Shown: positions 48,562 to 56,560 of the stretch, in pieces
Position numbering within the stretch: the stretch's first letter is position 1
How the letters are laid out: the number at the start of each line of letters is the position of its first letter
Assembly: GCA_001799565.1 (NCBI GenBank)
Contig: MGTS01000042.1
Coordinates: 65,016-129,015, forward strand
Origin: Elusimicrobia bacterium GWA2_51_34
GTDB lineage: Bacteria > Elusimicrobiota > Elusimicrobia > Elusimicrobiales > UBA9959
Direction of reading: 5' to 3'
Length of the DNA: 64,000 nt
The notes under the pieces: generated by a model
The model's database searches: none
The model's input: the letters and a program-made list of their open reading frames with translations, nothing else
What the model was told of the DNA's origin: nothing
Translations under genes and position numbers: made by a program

Positions 48562-49795
48562 ATCTGTTCATCTCCGATATTTTCTGCGCGGCGTTTTCCT
48601 GCATCTTGCGGGTCGCATCCTCAACACTTAACTTCCTGGAGGTGGCAAGGCCCAGATAATTCCTGGCTGAATCCCAAATAGCGCGCATTTCAGTAGCCAT
48701 GGACATGGGCCGGCCTTTTGAGATTTGTTCCATGGACACACGCGCAATCTCGGCGCCGGTTATCTCAGGGGCCCTGAACGCCTCCGCGAGCGCCGGCAGG
48801 CGCTGAAGCTCTTTAAACTGCCTTATCTGGTTGTCGCGGTTGGTATAAAATTCCATAAACCGCTGTAACACCGCGAGCTTCTCCGGCTTCACACCGGAAC
48901 TTATCATAAAATACTTGCCGCTGACCATCGGGGCGGGCCAGAGCCCCGTGGATGAAACTTTCGGCATGAGCCCCAGGCCTAAATCCTTTTTGAAATACTG
49001 CTGATAGCCTGAGATGGCCCAGTCGCCGTTTATAATGAAAGCGGTCTTACCTTCCTTGAACAGCGAATCCATGCAGTTATAATCGCACTCCGGCGGCGCG
49101 TATTTTCTGTTGTATTTGAGGTCCAGGTAGAAGTTGATGGCGGAGCGCATGGCGGGGGTGTCCAGTGCCGGGGTTTTGTTGTCTATGGGCCAGCCGCCGA
49201 AAGCCGCCAGCCAGGGCATAAGCCAGAACGGCTCCCCCATATCAAAAGCCATGCAGAAATCCAGTTTATAGGCCTTGGCTTCCGCGGCACAGAACTTAAA
49301 AAGCTCGTCGGTATCTTTAGGGGCGGTCTTTGAGTACTTCCTGTTGAAGAAAAGCATCAGGTGATTGCCGTTTGAAACAGGCACGCCCCATATCTTGCCG
49401 TCAAGGGTGATAGCCTGGATCACTGTTTTATTGTATTTGGAGGCGTCTATCAGGCCGTCCACCGGACGGATGAAGCCTGAAACGGCGAAAAGACCGGCGG
49501 TATCGGACGGGCACATTATAAGGTCCGGCGCCACGCCCGCAAGAGAGGCCGACTGGAACTGGGAGCGCAGATCCTCTGTCTGATAATGGGTCCGCACCAC
49601 CCGGATGGCCTTATTTTCCGGGAGTTTTTTGAAAGCGGCCAAAACAGAATCTATATAGGGCGCGACCTGCGCGTCTTCCTGCTCCCAGAGTATTATGGTG
49701 GAGGCGTCAAGAGGGGATTTCGGCCTTGAACACGAACACAAAAACAGTATAACCGGCAGTAAAGCGAGCGCAACTCCGGAAAATATTCTTTTCAC
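48560..49795 (-). CDS. malE: Extracellular sugar-binding lipoprotein
   Basis: A 411-residue solute-binding protein. A lipoprotein signal ends LLPVILFLCSCS, so Cys at residue about 20 or 22 is lipid-modified. SACLAGVAPDLIM-type block (SASLAGVAPDLIMCPSD) and the aromatic GEPFWLMPWLAAFGGWPID sugar-binding region match family 1 binding proteins. The frame runs further upstream through a repeat element; the GTG at 49795 (VKRIFSGV) gives the lipoprotein N-terminus and follows AGGGGT. It feeds MalF/G. The sugar is unknown, and malE is used by analogy. Confidence 0.85.
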   Translation of the reverse strand: MKRIFSGVALALLPVILFLCSCSRPKSPLDASTIILWEQEDAQVAPYIDSVLAAFKKLPENKAIRVVRTHYQTEDLRSQFQSASLAGVAPDLIMCPSDTAGLFAVSGFIRPVDGLIDASKYNKTVIQAITLDGKIWGVPVSNGNHLMLFFNRKYSKTAPKDTDELFKFCAAEAKAYKLDFCMAFDMGEPFWLMPWLAAFGGWPIDNKTPALDTPAMRSAINFYLDLKYNRKYAPPECDYNCMDSLFKEGKTAFIINGDWAISGYQQYFKKDLGLGLMPKVSSTGLWPAPMVSGKYFMISSGVKPEKLAVLQRFMEFYTNRDNQIRQFKELQRLPALAEAFRAPEITGAEIARVSMEQISKGRPMSMATEMRAIWDSARNYLGLATSRKLSVEDATRKMQENAAQKISEMNR

Positions 49796-49827
49796 AGGTA
49801 CCCCTGACCCATAGTCGTTAAAAGGGC

Positions 49828-49921
49828 AGAGGTGGAAGTCAGATAACAGATGCCAGAAGTCAGATCGGCACTGGATTTCCTCAAATCTGATTTCTGTCGT
49901 CTGACTTCTGACCTCTGATTG
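49828..49921. repeat. Word hairpin, GAAGTCAGAT family
   Basis: GGAAGTCAGATAACAGATGC and CAGAAGTCAGATCGG words face TCTGATTTCTGTCGTCTGAC and TTCTGACCTCTGATT. It lies directly upstream of the binding-protein gene, so it would be in its 5' leader. Confidence 0.72.
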
Positions 49922-49938
49922 GACCCGATACTCTAGCC

Positions 49939-50175
49939 TTATTTTTTTGAAACATGCGTAATAGCCGCGAGCAGCGCAACCAGCACGGAAAGCTTTAAAG
50001 CGATCCACCACGAAATTTTTTCCGCCACCAGGCCGGAGGCCACGGCTCCTGGAAACAAACCGGGAACGGTCCACATCCAAAACCACTTTATAAGAAAAAT
50101 ACCGAAAATAAAAATACTTATCACCCATATGATCACGGCAGGAATCCCCAAAAAGAACATGTTTCGCAGTTTCAT
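49939..50175 (-). CDS. Small hydrophobic membrane protein of unknown function
   Basis: 78 residues, with two predicted membrane segments (IPAVIIWVISIFIFGIFLI and SWWIALKLSVLVALLAAI) and a basic end. It has an own start but no obvious partner. It might be a small transporter or phage-type accessory, or a chance frame, though hydrophobic composition across two helices makes real coding likely. The gap on its left is repeat sequence. Confidence 0.5.
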   Translation of the reverse strand: MKLRNMFFLGIPAVIIWVISIFIFGIFLIKWFWMWTVPGLFPGAVASGLVAEKISWWIALKLSVLVALLAAITHVSKK

Positions 50176-50211
50176 ACTGAAATTCTAACAAATAAACAGT
50201 CCGCGCAAAAG

Positions 50212-50275
50212 AGGAATCCCAAAAATCCCAAAAAATCAGATAAAACTGATTTTTTGGGACGTTGGGAATGGGACT
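50212..50275. repeat. Word hairpin, CCCAAAAATCCC family
   Basis: GAATCCCAAAAATCCC and AAAAAATCAG face CTGATTTTTTGGGACGTTGG and GAATGGG, a nearly continuous stem with only a short loop. It lies between divergent genes. Confidence 0.7.
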
Positions 50276-50371
50276 CGGAGAATGAAATAAAACGCGGACT
50301 TTTAAGTATAATCACTGAAAGCGGCAACAAATTAAATGAAGAGAAACAATGAAGGAAGCCGTTCCCGATAA

Positions 50372-51169
50372 ATGAAAAAAACTAATTCCAGCCTGGAAAC
50401 ATTCTGGAAACGCAAAGCCGGGCATTACCCGCTCCCTTTTGAAAGAAAAACGGCGGAGCGTACCGCGCGTATAGTCCGCCTGCTTGAAGGCATGGGCGTG
50501 ATTTTTTGCGGCCGCACACTCCTTGACATCGGCTGCGGCACGGGTATTTACGGGCTTTTTCTGGCGGACAAGGCCTCAAAGGTTATTGGAGTGGACTCTT
50601 CCGGCGCTATGCTTGCCAGGTTCAGAGCCCAGGCGCGCGCGTGGAAAATAAAGAATGCCGCCTGCCTGCGCAAAGACTGGCGCTCCGCCAGGAACCTTCC
50701 GGGCGCGCCCTTTGACATAGCGCTTGCCTCAATGAGCATGGCCGTGCGAAGCACCGCAGACATACTGCGCATGGAAAGAACGGCGGGGGAGCGCTGCGTT
50801 TACATCGGCTGGGCGGGGAAGAGAAAAAACTCCTTTATGGAGCGTATTTTCTCCGCGCATGGGCTTGCTTATGAAACCCCCGACGGCGGGGGGAAAATTA
50901 TAAAGGCACTTAAAGGACTGAGTAGAAAGGCAAAAATAAAATTTATATCCGACAGCTGGGTGCGCAGCGGCACTTACAAAGATACCCTGGCCGATACCGT
51001 GGCTCATTTAAAGCTTAACAATGTCACCGTAAGACGGCAATGGCTCCAGAAATTCATAAAGGCCCATATCCGCAACGGCCGTATCACTCATTCCACGCTG
51101 GCCCGCAAAGTCTTGATAGTCTGGCGTCCGCCACTTGGGGTCAGCCGAGCAGCGCGCGCAGACGCTTAA
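50372..51169 (+). CDS. Class I SAM-dependent methyltransferase
   Basis: A 265-residue methyltransferase. LLDIGCGTGIYGLFLADKA is motif I (SAM binding), VIGVDSSGAMLARF carries the acidic residue binding ribose, and ASMSMAVRST occupies the position of the later motif. Substrate unknown: small molecule or protein. It shares 29 bp at its 3' end with the convergent channel gene, so the last codons of both genes lie in the same DNA. Confidence 0.75.
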   Translation: MKKTNSSLETFWKRKAGHYPLPFERKTAERTARIVRLLEGMGVIFCGRTLLDIGCGTGIYGLFLADKASKVIGVDSSGAMLARFRAQARAWKIKNAACLRKDWRSARNLPGAPFDIALASMSMAVRSTADILRMERTAGERCVYIGWAGKRKNSFMERIFSAHGLAYETPDGGGKIIKALKGLSRKAKIKFISDSWVRSGTYKDTLADTVAHLKLNNVTVRRQWLQKFIKAHIRNGRITHSTLARKVLIVWRPPLGVSRAARADA

Positions 51170-52142
51170 TTTCATCGGGAGTGCCAAGCGCCACCAGCAC
51201 TTCGCTTTTTTTTACTATACGTGAGGGCAGGGGATTTATTTCGTAACCGCCGTCCTCCCCGCTTTTAACGGCTACCACAAGCGCCCCCTCCCTGTCCGCC
51301 CCTTTGAAGGCGGCGAGTGGTTTGCCGTCGGCGCCGGGGCCGGCTTCAATATCCTCAAACCGGCAATTAACGCTTTTGCCGCGCATCATTGAATCCAGAA
51401 ACTGCACGGTAGCCGGGCGCGTCATTTCCGAAACCATGCGGAGTCCCCCTATATGGGAGGGACTTACCACAATGTCGGCGCCGCTGCGCGCCAGTTTGTC
51501 CTGCATCTTCGGGTCGTTTTCGTTCTGCACGGTCACGATTTTTATGCCCTGGACGATTCCCCTGGCGGTAAGCGCGATAAAGGCGTTATCTTTGTCGTTT
51601 TTTAAGGCGCAAAAAATACCTCTGGCTTTTAAGAGTGAACATTTAAGCAGGACTTCATCGGTGGAAGCGTCTCCCGCCACCGCGCAATAACCGGCCTCCA
51701 TGAATTTCTTAACTTCCTCGTCTTTGATAACTACCAGAACAAACGGCCGGTCCGTGTTTCTCAATTCTTCGCAGATACTTATCCCGGCGTGCGTGGCGCC
51801 GCATACAATGTAATGATCTTTAATATTTTCCAGCCTGTTTTGCATTTTTAGTCTCCTGAAAACATCCTTCAGTTCGCCCTCTATAAGAAGAGCTGTGATG
51901 CTTGAAAAAATATAGGTCATCGTGCCTATACCGCCCAGAATAAGAAAGATGGTGAATATCCTGCCGCCCTGGGACAGCGGGTGAACCTCGCCATAGCCTA
52001 TAGTGGCGAGCGTTATCACCGTCATGTAGAGACTGTCAAGGAAGTCCCACTTCTCAATTATGGCGTACCCGGCCACGCCCGCGGTAAAAAGAACCAGCAG
52101 AGCGCCGAGGGTGGTAGTGATTCTTTGTTTTATGTCTTTCAT
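51141..52142 (-). CDS. Two-helix potassium channel with RCK domain
   Basis: A 333-residue protein. Two membrane helices flank the pore loop TLATIGYGEVHPL, whose TIGYGE is the K+ selectivity filter. A cytoplasmic TrkA-N/RCK_N domain (YIVCGATHAGISICEEL, VVAGDASTDEVLLKC split) and C-terminal TrkA-C region complete it. Such channels are gated by ligands or NAD and control potassium balance. Convergent overlap of 29 bp with the methyltransferase gene. A repeat hairpin precedes its start. Confidence 0.88.
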   Translation of the reverse strand: MKDIKQRITTTLGALLVLFTAGVAGYAIIEKWDFLDSLYMTVITLATIGYGEVHPLSQGGRIFTIFLILGGIGTMTYIFSSITALLIEGELKDVFRRLKMQNRLENIKDHYIVCGATHAGISICEELRNTDRPFVLVVIKDEEVKKFMEAGYCAVAGDASTDEVLLKCSLLKARGIFCALKNDKDNAFIALTARGIVQGIKIVTVQNENDPKMQDKLARSGADIVVSPSHIGGLRMVSEMTRPATVQFLDSMMRGKSVNCRFEDIEAGPGADGKPLAAFKGADREGALVVAVKSGEDGGYEINPLPSRIVKKSEVLVALGTPDEIKRLRALLG

Positions 52143-52147
52143 ATACT

Positions 52148-52236
52148 TAGAACCGCTGGTAGGCTAGTAAGCCGGCAGGCTTTCTGTGGAGTTCCCTAAT
52201 TAGGCCTACAAGCATACACGCCTACTAGCTGGCAAT
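52148..52236. repeat. Word hairpin, GCTAGTAGGC subfamily
   Basis: GCTGGTAGGCTAGTAAGCCG, loop TTTCTGTGGAGTTCCC, right arm AGGCCTACAAGCATACACGC then CTACTAGC. Loop and right arm match the elements at 38845 and 59157 almost base for base. The acetate kinase stop follows five bases after the array, in a CTACC/CTTACC continuation of the words. Confidence 0.82.
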
Positions 52237-52240
52237 TTTA

Positions 52241-53593
52241 CTACCTTACCAGCTTCCCCACTGGCCTCGCCGCTATTTTTTCCAGTCCCGGTTTTTTTCC
52301 GCATTCTTTTTCAAAGGCCTTGTCACGCATGGCATTGCGGTAGCCAATGTCCTGAAAGCTGTAGTGAAACTTAGCGTGCACGTCATAATCGCCTTTAAGC
52401 AAGCCGGCAACGTCCTCGACAAAAACCCTTTCCTCATCGGTGGGAATTACAAAGATCTTCACCCGCGAGTTGTCCGCTGAAATAATGGTTTCGGCGTTTC
52501 TGGTAGTTGAAAGCGCGTTTTTGTTTTCATCAAGATTTATACCCAGCGTCTCAAGGCCGCCAAGCGCCTGCGCCCTTGTAATAGCGCCCTTTTCTCCCAC
52601 GCCGGCCGTAAAAACAACCGCGTCTATACCGCCCACGGCGGCCGAATAAGCGCCTATATATTTTTTTATCCTGTACGCTTCTATCTCCATGGCAAGAGCC
52701 GCGCGGGCATCACCGCCTGCGGCCGCTGTTTCAACGTCGCGCCTGTCGGTAAACTTGCCGGTGATGCCCAAAATGCCGGATTTTTTATTCAATATTGAAT
52801 CCATTTCCCGCGCCTTTAAACCTTCTTTCTCCATCACAAAAAGTCCTATTGCGGGATCGTGGTCGCCCGCCCTGGTGCCCATTACCAGGCCCTCAAGCGG
52901 CGTGAATCCCATGCTGGTGTCGTATGAAAGGCCGTTTTTTACTACGTTTACCGAGGCCCCGTTGCCTATGTGGCAGATAACAAGATTAACGCTGAAAGGA
53001 TCCCTGCCAAGCAGGACCGCCGCGCGTTTTGCCACATAAAGGAAAGAAGTGCCGTGAAAGCCGTAACGGCGTATCCCGTATTTTTCATACCAGGAGTAAG
53101 GCAGGGCGTAAAGGTACGATGAGGCGGGCATGGTCTGATGCCAGGCCGTGTCCATTATGGCAATATGGCGGATCGCGGGCATAAGCTCCCGGGCCGCCTC
53201 AATACCAAGGATATTAGGCGGATTATGCAGGGGGGCAAGCGCTGAAAGCTCGCGAAAAACGGAGAGGACATTATCATCTATCAAAACCGATTTCACAAAT
53301 TTCTCTCCGCCATGCACCACCCGGTGGCCCACGGCCGAAATACCCTTAAGATCCTTTATAACGCCGTGAAGGGGCGAGGTAAGAGTGTCAATAACCAGTT
53401 TTATAGCTTCTTTGTGGGACGGGCAATCCTGTTTCACCGTCACTTTTTCCTTATCGGGAACTTCGTGCGCCACAAAGGACCCGGTCAGGCCAACCCTTTC
53501 CACCACGCCGGCCGCGAGAGCGATTTTTTTATCCCAGTCAAAAAGAGAATATTTTACGGAGGAACTTCCGCAGTTAAGGCAAAGTATTTTCAT
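52241..53593 (-). CDS. ackA: Acetate kinase (extended C-terminus)
   Basis: A 450-residue acetate kinase; most are near 400. LCLNCGSSSVKYSLF is the N-terminal ATPase-fold motif, AVGHRVVHGGEKF, RYGFHGTSFLYV and VICHIGNGASV complete the phosphate and adenosine sites, and TAGVGEKGAITR the C-terminal one. It makes ATP from acetyl phosphate. No pta is adjacent. The final about 50 residues (from GDYDVHAKFHYS) exceed the usual fold, and the last codons GKLVR lie beside a repeat element, so the extension may be unrelated to catalysis. Ribosome-binding site GAGGAG precedes ATG. Confidence 0.92.
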   Translation of the reverse strand: MKILCLNCGSSSVKYSLFDWDKKIALAAGVVERVGLTGSFVAHEVPDKEKVTVKQDCPSHKEAIKLVIDTLTSPLHGVIKDLKGISAVGHRVVHGGEKFVKSVLIDDNVLSVFRELSALAPLHNPPNILGIEAARELMPAIRHIAIMDTAWHQTMPASSYLYALPYSWYEKYGIRRYGFHGTSFLYVAKRAAVLLGRDPFSVNLVICHIGNGASVNVVKNGLSYDTSMGFTPLEGLVMGTRAGDHDPAIGLFVMEKEGLKAREMDSILNKKSGILGITGKFTDRRDVETAAAGGDARAALAMEIEAYRIKKYIGAYSAAVGGIDAVVFTAGVGEKGAITRAQALGGLETLGINLDENKNALSTTRNAETIISADNSRVKIFVIPTDEERVFVEDVAGLLKGDYDVHAKFHYSFQDIGYRNAMRDKAFEKECGKKPGLEKIAARPVGKLVR

Positions 53594-53618
53594 ATTTTCT
53601 CCTCAAGGTTGAAACTGA

Positions 53619-54659
53619 TTAACATCCCGCAACTTCTTCGTACAAACGCAATAAAAGGTTGCCGGAGACCGGAAGCGACATATTATTGTTTACATGGTTA
53701 AACGCTATTTTTGACATATTATGGCATACCGGCGGATTTGAGATGAGAGATCCTATCGCCTCGGCGTAGGACCCGCTCTCGCCTGGTTCAACCAGCAGGC
53801 CGTTTTGCCCGTGAACAATAAAGTCGCTGATACCCCGGAGGCGCGGCACAACGCAGGCCACGCCGGAGGCCTGCGCCTCAATAAGCGACATTGAAAGGCC
53901 CTCGTGCCGGCTGGCTTTAACAAAAATATGGAGCATAGCCATTACCTCAGGAATATCGCCGCGCTCCCAGAGGATGTCCACCTTATGGCTGATGCCAAGC
54001 GACCGCGCCATCTCGCGAATGCGCTCGTCTTTTACTCCCAGAATTAAAAAATTAGTATCCGGCAGTTTATCCAGAACCGCTTTAGCGACCTTTAAAAAGA
54101 ACTCCTGCTCTTTAAGCGTTTTATCCATGCTTATGGTACCCACTTTGTAGGGACGCTTCAAAAACATGGCGGGCTTTATGAGCATGGCGCTTTCCCAGCG
54201 CCCTATGCTGATAGCCGGCTGCGCCATAAAAATCTTGCGCTGGTCCACTCCGGCGCTTAAAAAATCGTCCTTGACTGAATTGCAGGCTGCCATAAATTTA
54301 TCTATATAAGGCTCAAACCCGGCCAATTTTTTAAAACCCGCGCTATTGCCGGGGGAAAACTTGGTAACAAAGACTTTTGATAAAGCCGCGGCCTTTTTTA
54401 ATATCGCCGTATTGAGAGAATCCGGATTGTAAAAATGACTTATGTCATAGCCCCTCGCCTGAAAAAGACCAAGTCTCGCCGAAAAAGTAAGCGGCAAAGT
54501 CTCCAGACGCTGCTTCAGGCACTCGCCGTAAAGCCAAGAGTCTTCGCGGCACATCACCACCGCGATATTGCCTGTTTTCTTGAAATACGAAGCCGTATGC
54601 AGGGCCTGGTAAGCCGCTATATCCGATTTTTGGGAATCGCAGATATTTAAAATGTTCAT
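53619..54659 (-). CDS. Glycosyltransferase family 4
   Basis: A 346-residue GT-B enzyme. KVGTISMDKTLKEQEFFLKV, FLILGVKDERIREMARSLG and FVKASRHEGLSMSLIEAQAS carry the donor domain. The last has the conserved Glu residues of GT4. Upstream part has SHFYNPDSLNTAIL. It is transcribed toward ackA with a 25-base gap, possibly co-transcribed, although a joint function is not evident. Donor unknown. Confidence 0.82.
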   Translation of the reverse strand: MNILNICDSQKSDIAAYQALHTASYFKKTGNIAVVMCREDSWLYGECLKQRLETLPLTFSARLGLFQARGYDISHFYNPDSLNTAILKKAAALSKVFVTKFSPGNSAGFKKLAGFEPYIDKFMAACNSVKDDFLSAGVDQRKIFMAQPAISIGRWESAMLIKPAMFLKRPYKVGTISMDKTLKEQEFFLKVAKAVLDKLPDTNFLILGVKDERIREMARSLGISHKVDILWERGDIPEVMAMLHIFVKASRHEGLSMSLIEAQASGVACVVPRLRGISDFIVHGQNGLLVEPGESGSYAEAIGSLISNPPVCHNMSKIAFNHVNNNMSLPVSGNLLLRLYEEVAGC

Positions 54660-54663
54660 GTTA

Positions 54664-54789
54664 GTGGTAACAGGTCGCAGGTGGCAGGTAAAAGGAAAAA
54701 AATTCTGTTGGAGAAACTCCAGAAAGCTTTAATATCTGAATCTCCAAATTTTCTGCCTGTTATCTGTAACCTGCTACCCGCAACCTTTA
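54664..54789. repeat. Word hairpin, GGTCGCAGGTGGCAGGTAA family
   Basis: GGTAACAGGTCGCAGGTGGC and AGGTAAAAGG words face CTGCCTGTTATCTGTAACCT and GCTACCCGCAACC. The loop contains TTGGAGAAACTCCAG, a variant of the GGAGTTTCC core seen in others. Confidence 0.75.
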
Positions 54790-54794
54790 ATTCA

Positions 54795-54833
54795 CACTGT
54801 TTATCGCTGTAATCTCTTCACTTTAATCTCTTC
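54795..54833. repeat. Orphan arm of the GATTACAGTGAT family
   Basis: TTATCGCTGTAATCTCTTC followed by a second AATCTCTTC word; the same string occurs at 55636-55660 and as the right arm at 27033. It has no complementary arm nearby. It overlaps the 3' end of the TPR protein gene. Confidence 0.6.
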
Positions 54834-55543
54834 TCTATCATTTTCAACTCTTTCTCGGAGTTAAGCGTATAGAACGGGTCCTTTGAAGTTTGAAGTATGT
54901 CGGCGTAGATCACGGCAGCCGCTTCGTAATTACCGGCCTTCTTATTTAAAAAGGCGGCCAACTGTTTCAGCATTACCGGGCAGTCGCGTTCGCGCACAAG
55001 CGGCGCGATGATTTGCGCCACTTTGGCGGGCTCGGAAGACTTGCTGTAACCGATGGCGGTAAGCATGATAAGAAACTTCCATTCGCGCGGCGTATTTACG
55101 AGCGCATAATTTAAAAGCTCCGCCGCTTCACCAGGCCGGTTCAAGTTAAACGCGAGAGAGCCCGCGGAGTAAAGCACGGCATTTTTGAAATAAGGGTCCA
55201 GGGCCGCTATGTGGCGGGATAAAGCCATAAATTCCGGATAATTTCCGGCGCCGAAATCCAGACCGTGATGGGAATGGCCGTGTTCTTCCTCCTCCTCTTC
55301 TTCTCCGGCAATATGCTCGTGCGTGCCGTAATACTGCATAAGCCTTATAAACCACAAATCCGCGAACAGCCTGCGCGCGCCCAAACTTAGCGCCAGCATA
55401 TCCTCAATAGCGCTATGCCTTACCTCGCGCAAAGCGGAAGGGGGGGGGAATGGGGAAGCGGGACGGCTCCGGGAAGAAAAAAACAACAACCCCGTAAAAC
55501 CAAGCGCCCCCGCCATATAGAGAATCTTTAGTAGCAATGACAT
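54818..55543 (-). CDS. TPR-like membrane-anchored protein
   Basis: A 241-residue protein. One N-terminal membrane helix is followed by a helical repeat region (AALDPYFKNAVLYSAGSL, EAAELLNYALVNTPREWKF, NYEAAAVIYADILQTSKDP) of tetratricopeptide type. Around residues 80-94 there is a run of seven Glu followed by HGHSHH, a possible metal-binding stretch. TPR proteins scaffold complexes; this one lies beside an ABC-2 type exporter operon on the same strand. Function unknown. Confidence 0.6.
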   Translation of the reverse strand: MSLLLKILYMAGALGFTGLLFFSSRSRPASPFPPPSALREVRHSAIEDMLALSLGARRLFADLWFIRLMQYYGTHEHIAGEEEEEEEHGHSHHGLDFGAGNYPEFMALSRHIAALDPYFKNAVLYSAGSLAFNLNRPGEAAELLNYALVNTPREWKFLIMLTAIGYSKSSEPAKVAQIIAPLVRERDCPVMLKQLAAFLNKKAGNYEAAAVIYADILQTSKDPFYTLNSEKELKMIEKRLK

Positions 55544-55635
55544 GATAGATTAGACCGGATTCCTGCAAACAGCATGCGGCAATAACGCAGAAATTGTAAC
55601 TACCGGGCAGGCACTCCCCAGCGCTGTGATTTTTT

Positions 55636-55662
55636 CCTTATCGCTGTAATCTCTTCTTTAAA
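55636..55662. repeat. Orphan arm of the GATTACAGTGAT family
   Basis: TTATCGCTGTAATCTCTTCT, identical for 19 bases to the copy at 54803. It overlaps the 3' end of the ABC permease gene. The preceding GCTGTGATTTTTTCC may be part of a decayed second word. Confidence 0.6.
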
Positions 55663-56416
55663 ATTCTTTTTTTCTGAAAAGTAAAACCGAGGCCCCGTAA
55701 GCGGCAAGCGCCCATAGCGCGGCGTAGAAAACCTGGAACCATCCGCCTGAGGCGGACAAAGGCGCGTCCCTCAGATTATAAAGCTGCAAATCGGGAATCA
55801 TCCAGGCCGCGCCTTTAAGCAAGGCGCCGGAAAAACCGCCGGCTTTTTCAATAAGGAATCTGGCCTCGGGGGTGAAATGTCCAAGCGTCCAGATTACAGC
55901 TGAAATAACCATGGTGGAAACCGGCGAGGTGGAAAAAAGCGAGATGAACAGCGCCAGTGAGATGATGATAACTATTTTCAGCCAAATGCAGGCCACTATA
56001 TTAAAATACGCGGCGCAGGGAGGAAAACCGCGCAGGGAAAGCAGGCTTAAGTGTATAGCAGCCATTACGGCGAGCATAAAAGCGCCCAGCAGATAAAGGC
56101 CGGCCGCCTTGCCAAGCATATAGGCGGGCCTAGAGACGGGCCTTGAAAAGACAAGATAGATAGCTTTTGTCTCCATTTCGCGGGGTATCGCCATGGCCGC
56201 GTGAAAAAGAGCGTAGGCAAGCGTCATAAGCTCCATTAAACCAAAGCCCAGGTCCGAAAGCACTCTGGCTTCCTCTTCTATTGCCATTACTCCGGCAAGC
56301 AATGAGGCGTAAATAGCGCATGCCGCGAAAACGGCAAAAACCGTAAAGAACCGGTTTTTAACGCTTTCCCTGAAGGTTTCCGCGGCTACTGAACGCGCGG
56401 TATAAAGATATTTCAT
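55658..56416 (-). CDS. ABC-2 type transporter permease
   Basis: A 252-residue membrane protein with about six hydrophobic segments. ESVKNRFFTVFAVFAACAIY starts the first helix, and IPREMETKAIYLVFSRPVSR is the conserved loop of ABC-2 permeases in which the ATPase docks. The ATG at 56416 is preferred to the first start in the frame. The ATPase encoded upstream (56551) completes the transporter, of GldA/NatA type. Substrate unknown. Confidence 0.82.
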   Translation of the reverse strand: MKYLYTARSVAAETFRESVKNRFFTVFAVFAACAIYASLLAGVMAIEEEARVLSDLGFGLMELMTLAYALFHAAMAIPREMETKAIYLVFSRPVSRPAYMLGKAAGLYLLGAFMLAVMAAIHLSLLSLRGFPPCAAYFNIVACIWLKIVIIISLALFISLFSTSPVSTMVISAVIWTLGHFTPEARFLIEKAGGFSGALLKGAAWMIPDLQLYNLRDAPLSASGGWFQVFYAALWALAAYGASVLLFRKKEF

Positions 56417-56443
56417 AAAATTTGCTCTTCTTTCTTGTGTCCA

Positions 56444-56560
56444 GGTGAATAGGCTGCCCGCCAAACAACCGGCGGGTCCGCCAGAGGCGGATAGGCGGTT
56501 AGACTATTAGGTAAGGATCGGATTTGACTAACAGCCGAATAGCCTTCAGCCTATCTGCGC
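56444..56560. repeat. Word hairpin, GGCGGATAGGCGG family
   Basis: GTGAATAGGCTGCCCGCC and GGCGGATAGGCGGTTAGACT face GACTAACAGCCGAATAGCCT and CAGCCTATCTGCGC. An inner stem GGCGGGTCCGCC is also present. The stop codon of the ATPase gene (56551-56553) lies inside the right arm. Confidence 0.72.

Noticed and set aside
48560-50191. 543-residue version of the binding-protein frame
   Set aside because: The N-terminal about 130 codons run through a word hairpin and a small-gene region; the lipoprotein signal starts at the GTG at 49795.
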